NCBI RefSeq assembly: GCF_000244755.1
Contig: NZ_AHOO02000006.1
Location: 1 to 64,000 of the forward strand
Direction of reading: 5' to 3'
Source of the DNA: Leptospira licerasiae serovar Varillal str. VAR 010
GTDB taxonomy: Bacteria > Spirochaetota > Leptospiria > Leptospirales > Leptospiraceae
DNA: 64,000 bases
This document shows, piece by piece, positions 1 to 8,524 of the stretch. Within the stretch, counting starts at the first letter, position 1, and the number at the start of each line of letters is the position of its first letter. The notes under the pieces are model-generated. The model saw only the letters and a list, made by a program, of their open reading frames with translations. It was not told the DNA's origin and made no database searches. Both the position numbers and the translations under genes were made by a program.

Positions 1-441
1 ATTTTTTCGGGTTAAGATGATTCGGTTAAAACCATCTTAATGCGAGATCTTTAGGTAAAAAATCTCGCGGGTCACGCTACTCTATATGTTTTCAAAGATC
101 TTTTAAGATCCCCAAAGAAACTCTCTCTCCCGAGTCGTTCTCCTTCAGGCGTAAAGACCATATTAATTACGTCACTCAACCGGTCAAATAACTTTTGTAT
201 TCATTTACTTCGGTTTTTATCTTTTTTTTTGGATTTTTGGAGCAGCGACTTCGGATGTAAATATACTGAATATAAGCTGAAAAAGTTAAAATGAATGCAT
301 CTATTTTTATTCAACTTATGACCATTCTTCTGTCTCATAAATAGATTTCCAAGGGACGTGTATTATATTATTTTAGAATTATAAAGAGAAGTTTGCTGGA
401 TTGGGAAAGTATTCTACGGACTTAAAGATAGGAGAATTCAA
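1..441. other. Intergenic region upstream of the carbonic anhydrase-like gene
   Basis: No coding sequence is supported here. The left end holds two consecutive stem-loops (listed separately) and a 14-base palindrome, GATCTTTTAAGATC, at 97-110. The rest is AT-rich, with a TATTATATTAT-like stretch around 362-374 that could be part of a promoter for the gene at 442, but no clear -35 partner is visible. An AGGAG ribosome-binding site lies at 430-434. The end of an unseen gene to the left may fall in the first bases, but this cannot be shown. Confidence 0.6.
12..68. repeat. Two back-to-back stem-loops
   Basis: TTAAGATG (12-19) pairs with CATCTTAA (33-40) across 13 bases. One base later GCGAGAT (42-48) pairs with ATCTCGC (62-68), again across 13 bases. 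Equal loop lengths and immediate adjacency suggest a structured RNA or a terminator/attenuator pair for a transcript entering from the left, but no T-run follows the second stem, so a simple intrinsic terminator is not supported. Confidence 0.45.
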
Positions 442-1854
442 TTGGGACCGGCAAAAGAATACATAGATCAATATTTAAAAGAAAATGTTCTGCAATCTGA
501 AACGATCCACAGAATGAAACATGTGATCCGTGAATTTAGTTTAAGAGCTCCTAAGGTGCTGGTCACCAAATGTATAGACGGACGAGTTCACGGAAGCAAG
601 TTAAAAGGGTATCCTGTCACTACGATACGGTTCGGTAGAACGGACGGGAACATTGTTTCCACTAACTTGAATAATTTTTGGTTTTGGAACCGTATTGATA
701 GGGTTGTAAATGACGCGTTATGCAACACACCAGGGGTACCAGCGTTGTTCATTGCATATATGCATAGATCCGATATTCCCGGCTTAGGTTGTGCCGCACA
801 CGGAGGGAATGAAGAAGCTGCCCGCGCCGCTATCAAAGAACAGGCGGAAGCAGTCAGGAAAGTTTTTCCGAAAGAACAACTTTATGTGATCGAAGGGATC
901 ACAAACACGGATCTGATGTCTGAAACTTTGATATTTGAAAATGGGACGATCGTGGATTCCCAGGAAATCGTTACAAATTTCGGTTTTAACGAACCTTCTG
1001 AAATATTTCATTCTGCTTTTTTAAAATACCAAATTAAAGATCCTGCAATTTCCAAAAATGTAGGGTTTAAGACTCCGGAAGAATTGTTTTCAGGAAAGGT
1101 TCCTGATTTTTATGCCGATTTCCAGACGTCTCTATCTCTCAAGTCGTTCTTGATACGTGAAATTTCCGCGATCATTTCTTCGGGAGAGATTGAAATTCAA
1201 AAATTGATACAGCCTGATCTATTTCTCGCTGTCTATCAAAAACTTTCTGGGATTCAAGATCTCCCTCCTACGCTTCTGCCTAGTCTGTTATATCAAATTA
1301 TCTGGAATGTCGCTTACACATTGAACCAAAAGCGTAAGCTTTCCAAATTAGCTGCGGAAGAACGTTGGAAACATTTGGACCATGCGGAAGAGTTGATCTG
1401 TTACGGAGAAGGTTTCGAACTATTACAGAGAAACAAAGCTGTTCTGGTCAAAACGGGGAGAGGGGATGATACGGATGCACTACTCGTTGCCAAAAAAGTT
1501 TTGGAAAGGAACAGGCAGAATGATCCCAAACCCTACCCCGCTATTATCCATTTGAATGTGGAAATATCCGGAGAATTGAGGAGTTGGGAAGATTTTAACG
1601 AGAACGTTTCTTCAAGAGTAAATACGATGGTGCGTAATTTGGAGACGGTTTTTCAAAACCAAGAAGTGGTGATCTTGACCACATATTCTTATCTGGATCA
1701 AAAAAGATTTTATCCGATCCATACAAAATTGGATCCAAGGATCTCTTATCCTACAGATGTGATCTCCGATATAAACGGAGAAGATAAGTTTTCTGGAATT
1801 GGTTTAAAAACGAAGGAAGCGTTTTACGCAGGAGAAATGATCACTTCTACGTAA
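442..1854 (+). CDS. Carbonic anhydrase-like protein (CsoSCA/DabA-like ligand pattern)
   Basis: Probably a zinc carbonic anhydrase interconverting CO2 and bicarbonate in the cytoplasm; no signal peptide is visible. The beta-class Cys-x-Asp-x-Arg motif is present as CIDGR (C44, D46, R48), followed by FGRTDGN at 64-70. The second half-site is not the usual His-x2-Cys: it reads H108, then C117 within GCAAHGGN, with H120 after it. A long His-to-Cys spacing is known in carboxysomal CsoSCA and in DabA. Residues about 320-430 may be a degenerate second copy of the fold, as in CsoSCA; this is inference. The TTG start is chosen because AGGAG lies 7 bases upstream. The gene is convergent with the Hyf-like operon, 20 bases away. 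Activity is unproven, and a non-catalytic relative is possible. Confidence 0.7.
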   Translation: MGPAKEYIDQYLKENVLQSETIHRMKHVIREFSLRAPKVLVTKCIDGRVHGSKLKGYPVTTIRFGRTDGNIVSTNLNNFWFWNRIDRVVNDALCNTPGVPALFIAYMHRSDIPGLGCAAHGGNEEAARAAIKEQAEAVRKVFPKEQLYVIEGITNTDLMSETLIFENGTIVDSQEIVTNFGFNEPSEIFHSAFLKYQIKDPAISKNVGFKTPEELFSGKVPDFYADFQTSLSLKSFLIREISAIISSGEIEIQKLIQPDLFLAVYQKLSGIQDLPPTLLPSLLYQIIWNVAYTLNQKRKLSKLAAEERWKHLDHAEELICYGEGFELLQRNKAVLVKTGRGDDTDALLVAKKVLERNRQNDPKPYPAIIHLNVEISGELRSWEDFNENVSSRVNTMVRNLETVFQNQEVVILTTYSYLDQKRFYPIHTKLDPRISYPTDVISDINGEDKFSGIGLKTKEAFYAGEMITST

Positions 1855-1874
1855 AACGATCTTCCAAAAGAGAT

Positions 1875-2687
1875 TTAAGATTTAGAGCGTCGTTCCGAAA
1901 TGAATTTAGAAAGTTCTTCTCTAAAGGAGAACTTCTTCTTGCCCATTAAATATCGGAATGCGCTTACGATTACATCCGGCCTAGGAGGATCTCCTCCAAT
2001 GAATAGGTCCGGTTCTTTAGGCAATTTTCCTCTTTGGAATAATCCGCCTGAAACAGCTTCGGTTCCGCAGGCGATCAGCGCCTTTGGTCCTGGAGTTGTG
2101 TCCCAGGCGACTTGCAGAGGAATTTCCATATTTTGCCCGACTGGACCTGCAAATACGACTGCATCCGAATGTTTGGGTGAAGCAACCACTCTTACCATAC
2201 TTGCTTCGCTGTCAAAAACAGCGTTAAAACTTGCGTTTATCTCGGCTTCAGTTGCGTTATTCCCGCTTGCCGCCACTTCTCTGTATTGGAAGCCAGTATT
2301 TTTGGTGATCTTTCGGAATTGTTTTACGTTTTCGGAAACTTCTTCCTCGTATGCAGCCGGAACTCCATCTACATAACGTACTTTTAATGCTTCTCTGTTT
2401 ACGGAATATACGTGAACAAAACCGGAATTTTCCAATTGTCCTGAAGAAGCCTCCACACAATGACCGCACTGCAAACATGCACCGTAATCGAAAGTAACTT
2501 CCTTGGAAGATAATACTTTTAATCCCCCTGTCGGACAAACCTTCTCTATCGATTTATCCAGATGGAAACCTTTCTTAGAAGATGGTACAGGGATACCTCT
2601 CGCATTCGGATTTGTAGGCCCCATTTTTTCGTAATTTAGATTTTTAGCCGGACGAAATATGTTTATGATTTCTTGGATTTGTTTCAT
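1875..2687 (-). CDS. HyfI/NuoB-like subunit with N-terminal ferredoxin part, cluster ligands lost
   Basis: This is the last gene of the Hyf-like operon and the homologue of the small Fe-S subunit (NuoB/HyfI) of complex I and group 4 hydrogenases. The N-terminal part has one possible [4Fe-4S] site: C51 in KVCPTGG plus C71, C74 and C77 in CLQCGHC. The NuoB-like part is recognisable from VVASPKHSDAVVFAGPV (167-183) and DPPRPDVI (233-240). The four cysteines that normally hold the proximal cluster align with S141, N144, E210 and D233, so that cluster cannot form in the usual way. The start overlaps the preceding stop as ATGA. The protein is probably structural within a membrane-attached complex rather than an electron carrier to a NiFe or quinone site. 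Confidence 0.75.
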   Translation of the reverse strand: MKQIQEIINIFRPAKNLNYEKMGPTNPNARGIPVPSSKKGFHLDKSIEKVCPTGGLKVLSSKEVTFDYGACLQCGHCVEASSGQLENSGFVHVYSVNREALKVRYVDGVPAAYEEEVSENVKQFRKITKNTGFQYREVAASGNNATEAEINASFNAVFDSEASMVRVVASPKHSDAVVFAGPVGQNMEIPLQVAWDTTPGPKALIACGTEAVSGGLFQRGKLPKEPDLFIGGDPPRPDVIVSAFRYLMGKKKFSFREELSKFISERRSKS

Positions 2688-4102
2688 AGATCCACTCCCA
2701 CATAACTGAGGTTGAAAGATTTATTATTCAGAGGAAAGTCCCCGATATTCTCCCCTCTGACTGCAAGTTCCAAGGCATGCCAGTTCAGAACGGAAGGATC
2801 TCTCACATAGGCTTCTGAAATGTCTCCGGAAGAATTTAGAGAGAAGGAAACTAAGACCGGGCCTCTCCAACCTTCCACCGAACCGAAATATATTCCCGGT
2901 TTCGCTTTGGAAACTTTCGTTTTTTCGAAACTTTCGTATGCTTTATGAAAATTTCTTAATACTGGGATTGCTTTAGTCAGCCAACGTCCACTATTCTTCA
3001 ATTCTTCGTAACGAAGATAGAATCTAGCCCAGGCATCTCCGGTCATTTGGCCTGCATCTAGATCCAAACTAATGGATTCTCCTGCGAGGGAATAGCTAGG
3101 ATCATGATGGCGAAGATCTCTGGAATGGCCTGTACATTTTTCCACCATACCGACGAAGCCTAGATCTTTGAGTTGTTTATGAGTGAGTACTCCGCAGATC
3201 TGCAGTCTTTCCCTATTAGTGGATTTGTCTGCAGCTCTCTCGAAATGACCTGCCACATCGGAAGTAACGTCTTGGATCCTTTTTGCCAAATCAGTTAAGA
3301 CGGATTCGGTAAGTTCTTTTTTCAGTCTTACTTTTCCGGGGCTTAATGCTCCCCTTCCGAAACGAGAACCTGTAAGGGCTTCCATTACTCCGAGTGGAAC
3401 TCCTCTCTGCATCGCGCATACGCCCTGTAGCGGATAATAACCTACGTCACCCGCTATTGCTCCCATATCTCCGATATGTATCGCTATCCTTTCTATTTCC
3501 AATAAGACTGTTCTTGCGAAATTTACTTCTTCCGGAACTTGGATACCGTGGGCTTCTTCGAATGCTTTGCTGAATGCGATTGCATATGCGATCGTAGAAT
3601 CACCAGAAATTGCCTCTGCGTAAGGAGAAATAGAATCCTTGTTTAGGCCTTTCATCTTTTCGAGAAGGCCTCTTTTTTGAAAACCAAGACGAATATCCAA
3701 ATTTTGGATTTCTTCTCCTTCTACTATAAAACGAAAATGTCCGGGTTCGATCACACCTGCATGGATAGGTCCCACTGCATGTGAATAGTATGAATTCGGA
3801 ACAGGAACGTTGATCCCTCTATAGACCAAGTCTTTGATCCCAGACTTAGTCAGGAATTTTTCGAGAAGATGTTTTCTATCCTGAGACAGATATCTTTCGT
3901 AATCCATAGAAGAATAATCTTCAGGTCCTTGATTTGTTCCGAAGCTATGTCTGAGGACCCAAATCGGGTTGGAATGATCCTCATACAAACTTTTTTCCGC
4001 GGTTTTAGAAAGAGTTTCCTTCTGTATTCCTTCCCGAGTTAGCCAGAAACGATGAGTTTGTTTCGTTTCCGAAGTGTGAAAAATTCCGGTAACGTTTTTC
4101 AT
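2684..4102 (-). CDS. HyfG/NuoCD-like large subunit without NiFe ligands
   Basis: Homologue of the fused 30/49-kDa (NuoC-NuoD) type large subunit of group 4 hydrogenases; soluble arm of the complex. NuoD-like features include the HAGVIEPGHFRF segment and the ERIAIHIGDMGAIAGDVG segment. The hydrogenase motif expected as DRVCGICG reads EAISGDST, with S166 and S169 at the cysteine positions. The C-terminal DPCxxC reads NLSYVG, with S466 and G469 at the cysteine positions. A NiFe centre is therefore ruled out. The start ATG at 4102 is preferred over an upstream in-frame ATG at 4138 because it forms a clean ATGA overlap with the preceding gene. Its catalytic role is unknown. Similar non-hydrogenase complexes have been called Ehr (hydrogenase-related). 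Confidence 0.8.
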   Translation of the reverse strand: MKNVTGIFHTSETKQTHRFWLTREGIQKETLSKTAEKSLYEDHSNPIWVLRHSFGTNQGPEDYSSMDYERYLSQDRKHLLEKFLTKSGIKDLVYRGINVPVPNSYYSHAVGPIHAGVIEPGHFRFIVEGEEIQNLDIRLGFQKRGLLEKMKGLNKDSISPYAEAISGDSTIAYAIAFSKAFEEAHGIQVPEEVNFARTVLLEIERIAIHIGDMGAIAGDVGYYPLQGVCAMQRGVPLGVMEALTGSRFGRGALSPGKVRLKKELTESVLTDLAKRIQDVTSDVAGHFERAADKSTNRERLQICGVLTHKQLKDLGFVGMVEKCTGHSRDLRHHDPSYSLAGESISLDLDAGQMTGDAWARFYLRYEELKNSGRWLTKAIPVLRNFHKAYESFEKTKVSKAKPGIYFGSVEGWRGPVLVSFSLNSSGDISEAYVRDPSVLNWHALELAVRGENIGDFPLNNKSFNLSYVGVDL

Positions 4103-5322
4103 AATACACCTTGTAATAGAAGGTAAAATCCCCAGCATCCAGTGCTGAGAAGAAGTAGAAGTAGGAAAAATCCGTTGGTCATTCTGATCCTAAGAATTGT
4201 GGAATGATCTTTTGAAAAAGGTCTTCCTTTGATATTCAACAGTGGTGCAAGTTTGTATAACATAACTCCGAAGAATACGATCCCTAAGATCGGAACTAAT
4301 ATCACGAACGCTTTCCCGCCTATCTGTCCTGCTTTGATCAAAATTATATCCGTCACGAATATCGGCGATCCTGGCATTACAAAAGCTAAGAAGAGCGCAA
4401 GAATGAATAGGGACAAAGCAGGTTTATTGATTGAATCCGCCTGTATGATCTTGTGAAGCTCTCTTTTTCCTGCATCCATTCTTACGATCCCCATACTGAT
4501 GAATAAAAGTGATTTAACTACCAAGTTAGTCGCCATCATGAAAAGGAATGCGGTATCGCTTAAGTCCATCCAAAGAAAGACCGCTAAGGCTCCGGTATGA
4601 AAAAGAGCTACTTTTGCGGAAATTCTTCTGATATCGTCTCGATCATATACTGCGAAAATACTTAAGAAAATAGTTAATATCCCTAAAACCAGTAAACCGT
4701 CCGCGCCACTGAAAGTATGCGGGAAAAGTTGATGATCTAGGTGAACGAAAGGTCTAAGTGCAAAACAAACGGAGACCGGAATGAACGAGGAAAGTAAGGA
4801 AGAGACCTGAGTAGGACTTTCTCCATACGTATCCTCTATCCAAACATGATTTGGGAAAAGCCCGAGTTTAGCGGTGTATCCGAAGATGGCGAGCCAAAGG
4901 CCGATCTCCACCCAAATGATTTCAGGATGTGAGGAAGAATTTGCCGCTAAAAATTCAATAGGCTGATTGATCACATGCAAAGAAGAACGGATGAGTATGA
5001 TCCCTAAGAATGCGATACCTAATCCGAAAGAGTTGATCAATAAAAACTTCCAGGCGATCGGAAACGATTTTACTGTTCTACTGGAAGAGATGAGTAACGC
5101 ACCTACGAAGGTGGTCGCTTCTATCAAGACCCATTGTAATGTAGTAACTTCTTCGTTCCAATCCCGTATGATCCAGACCGCAAAATTGATCGCGGCACAG
5201 ATAATAAGCAGTATGGACCAGAAAAGTAAATTGGTCTGGTTCTTTGTAGGAGCTAAAACGTAGGTCAGAAAAATTAGGACGAAGACTCCTGCTCCGATCC
5301 CTAAAAGAATATCGAAGTTCAT
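4099..5322 (-). CDS. HyfF/NuoN-like antiporter-type membrane subunit
   Basis: Polytopic membrane protein of 407 residues with about a dozen hydrophobic segments, homologous to the Mrp-antiporter-like subunits (NuoL/M/N, HyfF). The channel residues typical of the family are kept: a glutamate in LIEATTF (E68) and the TM7-type lysine in YTAKLGLFPNHVWIEDTYGE (K152). It should therefore still be able to conduct protons or another cation. Its start overlaps the stop of the upstream HyfE-like gene as ATGA and its stop overlaps the start of the HyfG-like gene the same way, pointing to translational coupling in one complex. Confidence 0.8.
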   Translation of the reverse strand: MNFDILLGIGAGVFVLIFLTYVLAPTKNQTNLLFWSILLIICAAINFAVWIIRDWNEEVTTLQWVLIEATTFVGALLISSSRTVKSFPIAWKFLLINSFGLGIAFLGIILIRSSLHVINQPIEFLAANSSSHPEIIWVEIGLWLAIFGYTAKLGLFPNHVWIEDTYGESPTQVSSLLSSFIPVSVCFALRPFVHLDHQLFPHTFSGADGLLVLGILTIFLSIFAVYDRDDIRRISAKVALFHTGALAVFLWMDLSDTAFLFMMATNLVVKSLLFISMGIVRMDAGKRELHKIIQADSINKPALSLFILALFLAFVMPGSPIFVTDIILIKAGQIGGKAFVILVPILGIVFFGVMLYKLAPLLNIKGRPFSKDHSTILRIRMTNGFFLLLLLLSTGCWGFYLLLQGVL

Positions 5323-5930
5323 CTGGAAGTTTCCCCCTTATATTGTTCGCTGTTGATCCTAAGAGCCGCACCGGCTCCGAGGATCAAAACTGCATCCAAG
5401 AAGGATCCGAATTCGCTTCCTATTGGTACTCCCGATTTTAGAAGTAGTGTCAGTAAGAATGTTCCGTTCTCAAAAATACTGAAACATGCGATTACTCCGA
5501 TCCAGTTCCTTCTGACAATAAAACCGATCACTCCGATATAGATCAGGAGAAGGACATATAATAAACCGTATTGATGGGATTTTCCGAAGAATGCTGAAAC
5601 TATGTCCATGAAGAAATAACATGCAGCCGCCCCCGCAAACAAGAGAGCGAGTGTCGGAAGATACCCTACTTTAGGAAAAGTTGATTCAGGAGAATGTATT
5701 CTTCTTGCAGTCCAAAATAGAATGATGGGGGTTAAGATCCCTTTGAATACGATTACCATACCTGCCAAAAAAATAGAATGGAATCCGTCACCGCTCTCTT
5801 CTTGATAAAGAGGTAGAAGTAAAAGAAAACCCTGAACTCCCAAAAGGATAACTACCCTCTTGAGCCTGTTTTCTAAAAGTATGACCACACCGGTCAGTAA
5901 AATGATAAGATAACTAACGTCTGCGCTCAT
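5319..5930 (-). CDS. HyfE-like (NuoK-related) membrane subunit
   Basis: A 203-residue integral membrane protein with about six hydrophobic helices. Its size, its place between HyfC- and HyfF-like genes and its NuoK-like repeats (LIILLTGVVILLENRLKRVV near the N-terminus) match HyfE of hydrogenase 4. It would form part of the membrane arm next to the antiporter-like subunits. The assignment rests more on gene order and topology than on a sharp motif. It begins two bases after the stop of the HyfC-like gene and overlaps the HyfF-like start by four bases. Confidence 0.7.
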   Translation of the reverse strand: MSADVSYLIILLTGVVILLENRLKRVVILLGVQGFLLLLPLYQEESGDGFHSIFLAGMVIVFKGILTPIILFWTARRIHSPESTFPKVGYLPTLALLFAGAAACYFFMDIVSAFFGKSHQYGLLYVLLLIYIGVIGFIVRRNWIGVIACFSIFENGTFLLTLLLKSGVPIGSEFGSFLDAVLILGAGAALRINSEQYKGETSR

Positions 5931-5932
5931 AT

Positions 5933-6823
5933 TTATTTACCTAGCTTCAGAAGAATTCCCAAGATTAGCATGAAGATAAAATTTAATCCTAGTAATTCCG
6001 GGATCCAGATCCATTTTCTTCTGGTACTATTTGCTTCCCAATAACCGATTAAGGCCGAAAGAAGAATTGCCCCACCGAAGGAGGCTATTTCTTTCCAGAT
6101 GGGAACGGAAGACACACCTAAAAAAACTTCAACATGTTCCAATCCTAGTTTGGTCAGAAGTAAGAACAAAGAAGCCGTTTTAAATTGGTGAGCCAGTTCG
6201 AAAAATGCTCTAGTTCTTCCGGAAGCTTCTAATAACATCGCTTCATGTACCATCGTAAGCTCTAAGTGAGTTCTTGGATCGTCAAATGGAGGTTTGGCGA
6301 GTTCGGAAAGGACGATCAATGTGGCTCCCAGGAAAAATAGGATCGCAAAAGAAATATGTGCGAAGTTTTCATGGAATACTACGTTGGATTCTAATACTAC
6401 GAGCACTAAGATCAGGATCGGTTCGCCGAAAATGAAAAGAAGAGTTTCTCTTGCCGCTCCCATTCCACCGAAAGAAGTCCCGTTTTCCACAGCATACGCC
6501 ACGGTTGCAAATCGGATCATTCCGATCAAAAACGGAATCAATAATAAAGAAGCCCATTCGAACGAGACCAAAGACCATAAAACCAATCCGAAAGCAAAAG
6601 CGAATATCGCGGAACTTTCCGAGAAAAATCCAGAGAAAGGACCGTCTATCGGACTTTTTTTGATCATTCTAACGGTATCGTAAAACACCTGTAGAACCGG
6701 CGCACCTTTTCTACCTTGAGCGTACGCTCTGATCTTTTGGAGAATACCACCGCATAAGAACGGAAGAGATATAAAGGCTAAAATCTGGATCAGAATGCCA
6801 AATAAGAAAGTAGCTGTGACCAT
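5933..6823 (-). CDS. HyfC/HycD-like (NuoH-related) membrane subunit
   Basis: Membrane protein of 296 residues homologous to NuoH and, more closely, HyfC/HycD of formate hydrogenlyase. The diagnostic stretch is AKPPFDDPRTHLELTMVHEA, matching the D-P-x-T-H-L-E-L-T-M-x-H-E-A-M pattern of HyfC rather than the quinone-site loop of NuoH. The protein links the soluble arm to the antiporter-like modules. Its first codons overlap the end of the NuoL-like gene by 34 bases, so translation is probably coupled. Confidence 0.8.
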   Translation of the reverse strand: MVTATFLFGILIQILAFISLPFLCGGILQKIRAYAQGRKGAPVLQVFYDTVRMIKKSPIDGPFSGFFSESSAIFAFAFGLVLWSLVSFEWASLLLIPFLIGMIRFATVAYAVENGTSFGGMGAARETLLFIFGEPILILVLVVLESNVVFHENFAHISFAILFFLGATLIVLSELAKPPFDDPRTHLELTMVHEAMLLEASGRTRAFFELAHQFKTASLFLLLTKLGLEHVEVFLGVSSVPIWKEIASFGGAILLSALIGYWEANSTRRKWIWIPELLGLNFIFMLILGILLKLGK

Positions 6824-8511
6824 ATGTCTCCCTCCGCAAGACGAACGATGATGATTACGATCAAAATTGATAAGACAGTGAAAGAAGAATAAGTTAAGTC
6901 CACCGAGATGGATTCATCATCTGCACCTCTGATCTTAGCTTTCAAAGAAGAGAGTATTCTTAATAAAATTTTAATGAATCCTTTGTCCAATCTGGAATTG
7001 CCCGCTTTGTCGGCGAAATATCTACCTAACGGAGCGGCTAGCGGATCGGAAAGAGCCGAACTCGTGATCGCCACTTCCGATCCGCCGAATAAGCCGCCAC
7101 AATCCCACAGTTTTCTCTCTTTGATCTTATGCCTGAGTCCTAACAACCCTACGCTTAACAGTATAACTAGGCCGATTACGTTCAAGATCCCGATCCCTCT
7201 GAACCAGGAAAAATCCAACCATTCTACTCTCACCGCATAATAGTTTGTGAGGCTAAGAATGATCAAAGGTGAGATCAATACCAGGGCGCCGGTTAAGAAT
7301 AAGGAAACGCTGATCGTCGTATTCTTTCCATGGTCTTCAAAATTTGTGCGCGGTCTTGAAAGAACAAGTCCTAAGAAAAGTTTTAAGTGAGCGGCTGCCC
7401 CCACTGCTAAACCGGTGCAGACTAAAATTAGGAGAGGAAGAACAAGTGCCGCACTAGTATCCGCAACTTCTAAAACCGCGGATAATAATTTGATAAATGT
7501 GGATTCTGATAAGAAACCAGTAGTCCCGGGAATGGCAAGAAAACTCATAGTTCCGATTGCAGCTAGGAATGTAGGAATTCCACTGATCCTTCCTATCCCC
7601 GTGTTTTCATCCGCTCCGGATCTGCCGGATAATTTAGTGAGGTATCCGAAAAATAAGAATTGGAATGTTTTGCTGATGCTGTGGTGAACCAAAGAGATCA
7701 GGAAAAGGACCGCAAATGCCTTGCTAAGCATTCTTAAACTTTCCTGCTCACTGGCTTGCCAATAAGCAGAGAGAAGTAAGCTCAACCACAAAAAGTTCAT
7801 ATTTTCCACAGTACTATATGCGATGGATTTTTTAACTTCTCTGCTGAATAATGCAGTGATCCCAGCCCAGAGTACTCCGATTCCGGCTAACGGTATTAGC
7901 ACGGCTGCGTAATAGGTTCCAGGTAAAAGTGGAAGAGCGAATTTGGAAAATAATACCAGAGGAAGATTGACTAATAATCCTGAGTAAGCTGCGGAAGCAT
8001 GAGCAGGCGCTCCTGCGTGAGCTTCCGGCAACCAGAAATGGACCCCAAAAAATGCGGACTTGATCAGAAGTCCCAAGATCAGGAAGAATAGCCCCGATCT
8101 TGGATCATTCGAAAAGATCCAGAACGTAAAACAGAAGGCGCCGATCCCTCCCGCAGCGACTAACGCAACAAAACTTCGAATGGAGGCATCATTCCATTTG
8201 CCTCCAATATAAAGAAGAAAGGCGCTTATTGTAGATAATTCCCAGAAGAGAATGAGCCATAGACTTTTTCCTACCAGGTAACAAATCCCTGTGCTCAGGA
8301 AAAAAATGGCGTAGCCAAAAATGACTAACGCCTTTCTTTCTTTTTCATAACCGTATACATATACGGCTATGAAGCTGCCTAATATCGCTTGGAGAGATAA
8401 CCCAAGACCGATCGAACTATCTTTCCCGAAAAAATCGACTCCGAGCACATTCCCTATTAGGAAAGGTGCAAGCAGAGAAGTTATGACGGATAGATAAGCC
8501 AATACTGTCAT
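6790..8511 (-). CDS. HyfB/NuoL-like proton-conducting subunit
   Basis: A 573-residue polytopic protein of the NuoL/HyfB/MrpA/DabB superfamily. Conserved ion-channel features are intact: FWELSTISAFLL with E91, the lysine K151 in LLIKSAFFGVHFWLP, and the LPEAHAGAPAHASA loop. It is the first membrane-arm gene, starting 13 bases after the porin stop, and is followed by HyfC-, HyfE-, HyfF-, HyfG- and HyfI-like genes. In DAB-type carbon uptake systems a NuoL relative (DabB) pairs with a carbonic-anhydrase-like DabA. The nearby carbonic-anhydrase-like gene makes that comparison attractive, but here a full Hyf-like set is present. Confidence 0.85.
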   Translation of the reverse strand: MTVLAYLSVITSLLAPFLIGNVLGVDFFGKDSSIGLGLSLQAILGSFIAVYVYGYEKERKALVIFGYAIFFLSTGICYLVGKSLWLILFWELSTISAFLLYIGGKWNDASIRSFVALVAAGGIGAFCFTFWIFSNDPRSGLFFLILGLLIKSAFFGVHFWLPEAHAGAPAHASAAYSGLLVNLPLVLFSKFALPLLPGTYYAAVLIPLAGIGVLWAGITALFSREVKKSIAYSTVENMNFLWLSLLLSAYWQASEQESLRMLSKAFAVLFLISLVHHSISKTFQFLFFGYLTKLSGRSGADENTGIGRISGIPTFLAAIGTMSFLAIPGTTGFLSESTFIKLLSAVLEVADTSAALVLPLLILVCTGLAVGAAAHLKLFLGLVLSRPRTNFEDHGKNTTISVSLFLTGALVLISPLIILSLTNYYAVRVEWLDFSWFRGIGILNVIGLVILLSVGLLGLRHKIKERKLWDCGGLFGGSEVAITSSALSDPLAAPLGRYFADKAGNSRLDKGFIKILLRILSSLKAKIRGADDESISVDLTYSSFTVLSILIVIIIVRLAEGDIWSQLLSYLAF

Positions 8512-8524
8512 ACGTGTTCCTTTT

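Noticed and set aside
1900..2376. Plus-strand open frame inside the HyfI-like gene
   Set aside because: It is antisense to a gene with clear family homology and translational coupling; no domain is recognisable.
1875..8511. Functional hydrogenase 4 / formate hydrogenlyase
   Set aside because: The NiFe-binding cysteines of the large subunit and the proximal cluster cysteines of the small subunit are all replaced, and no formate dehydrogenase or maturation genes are present in the window.
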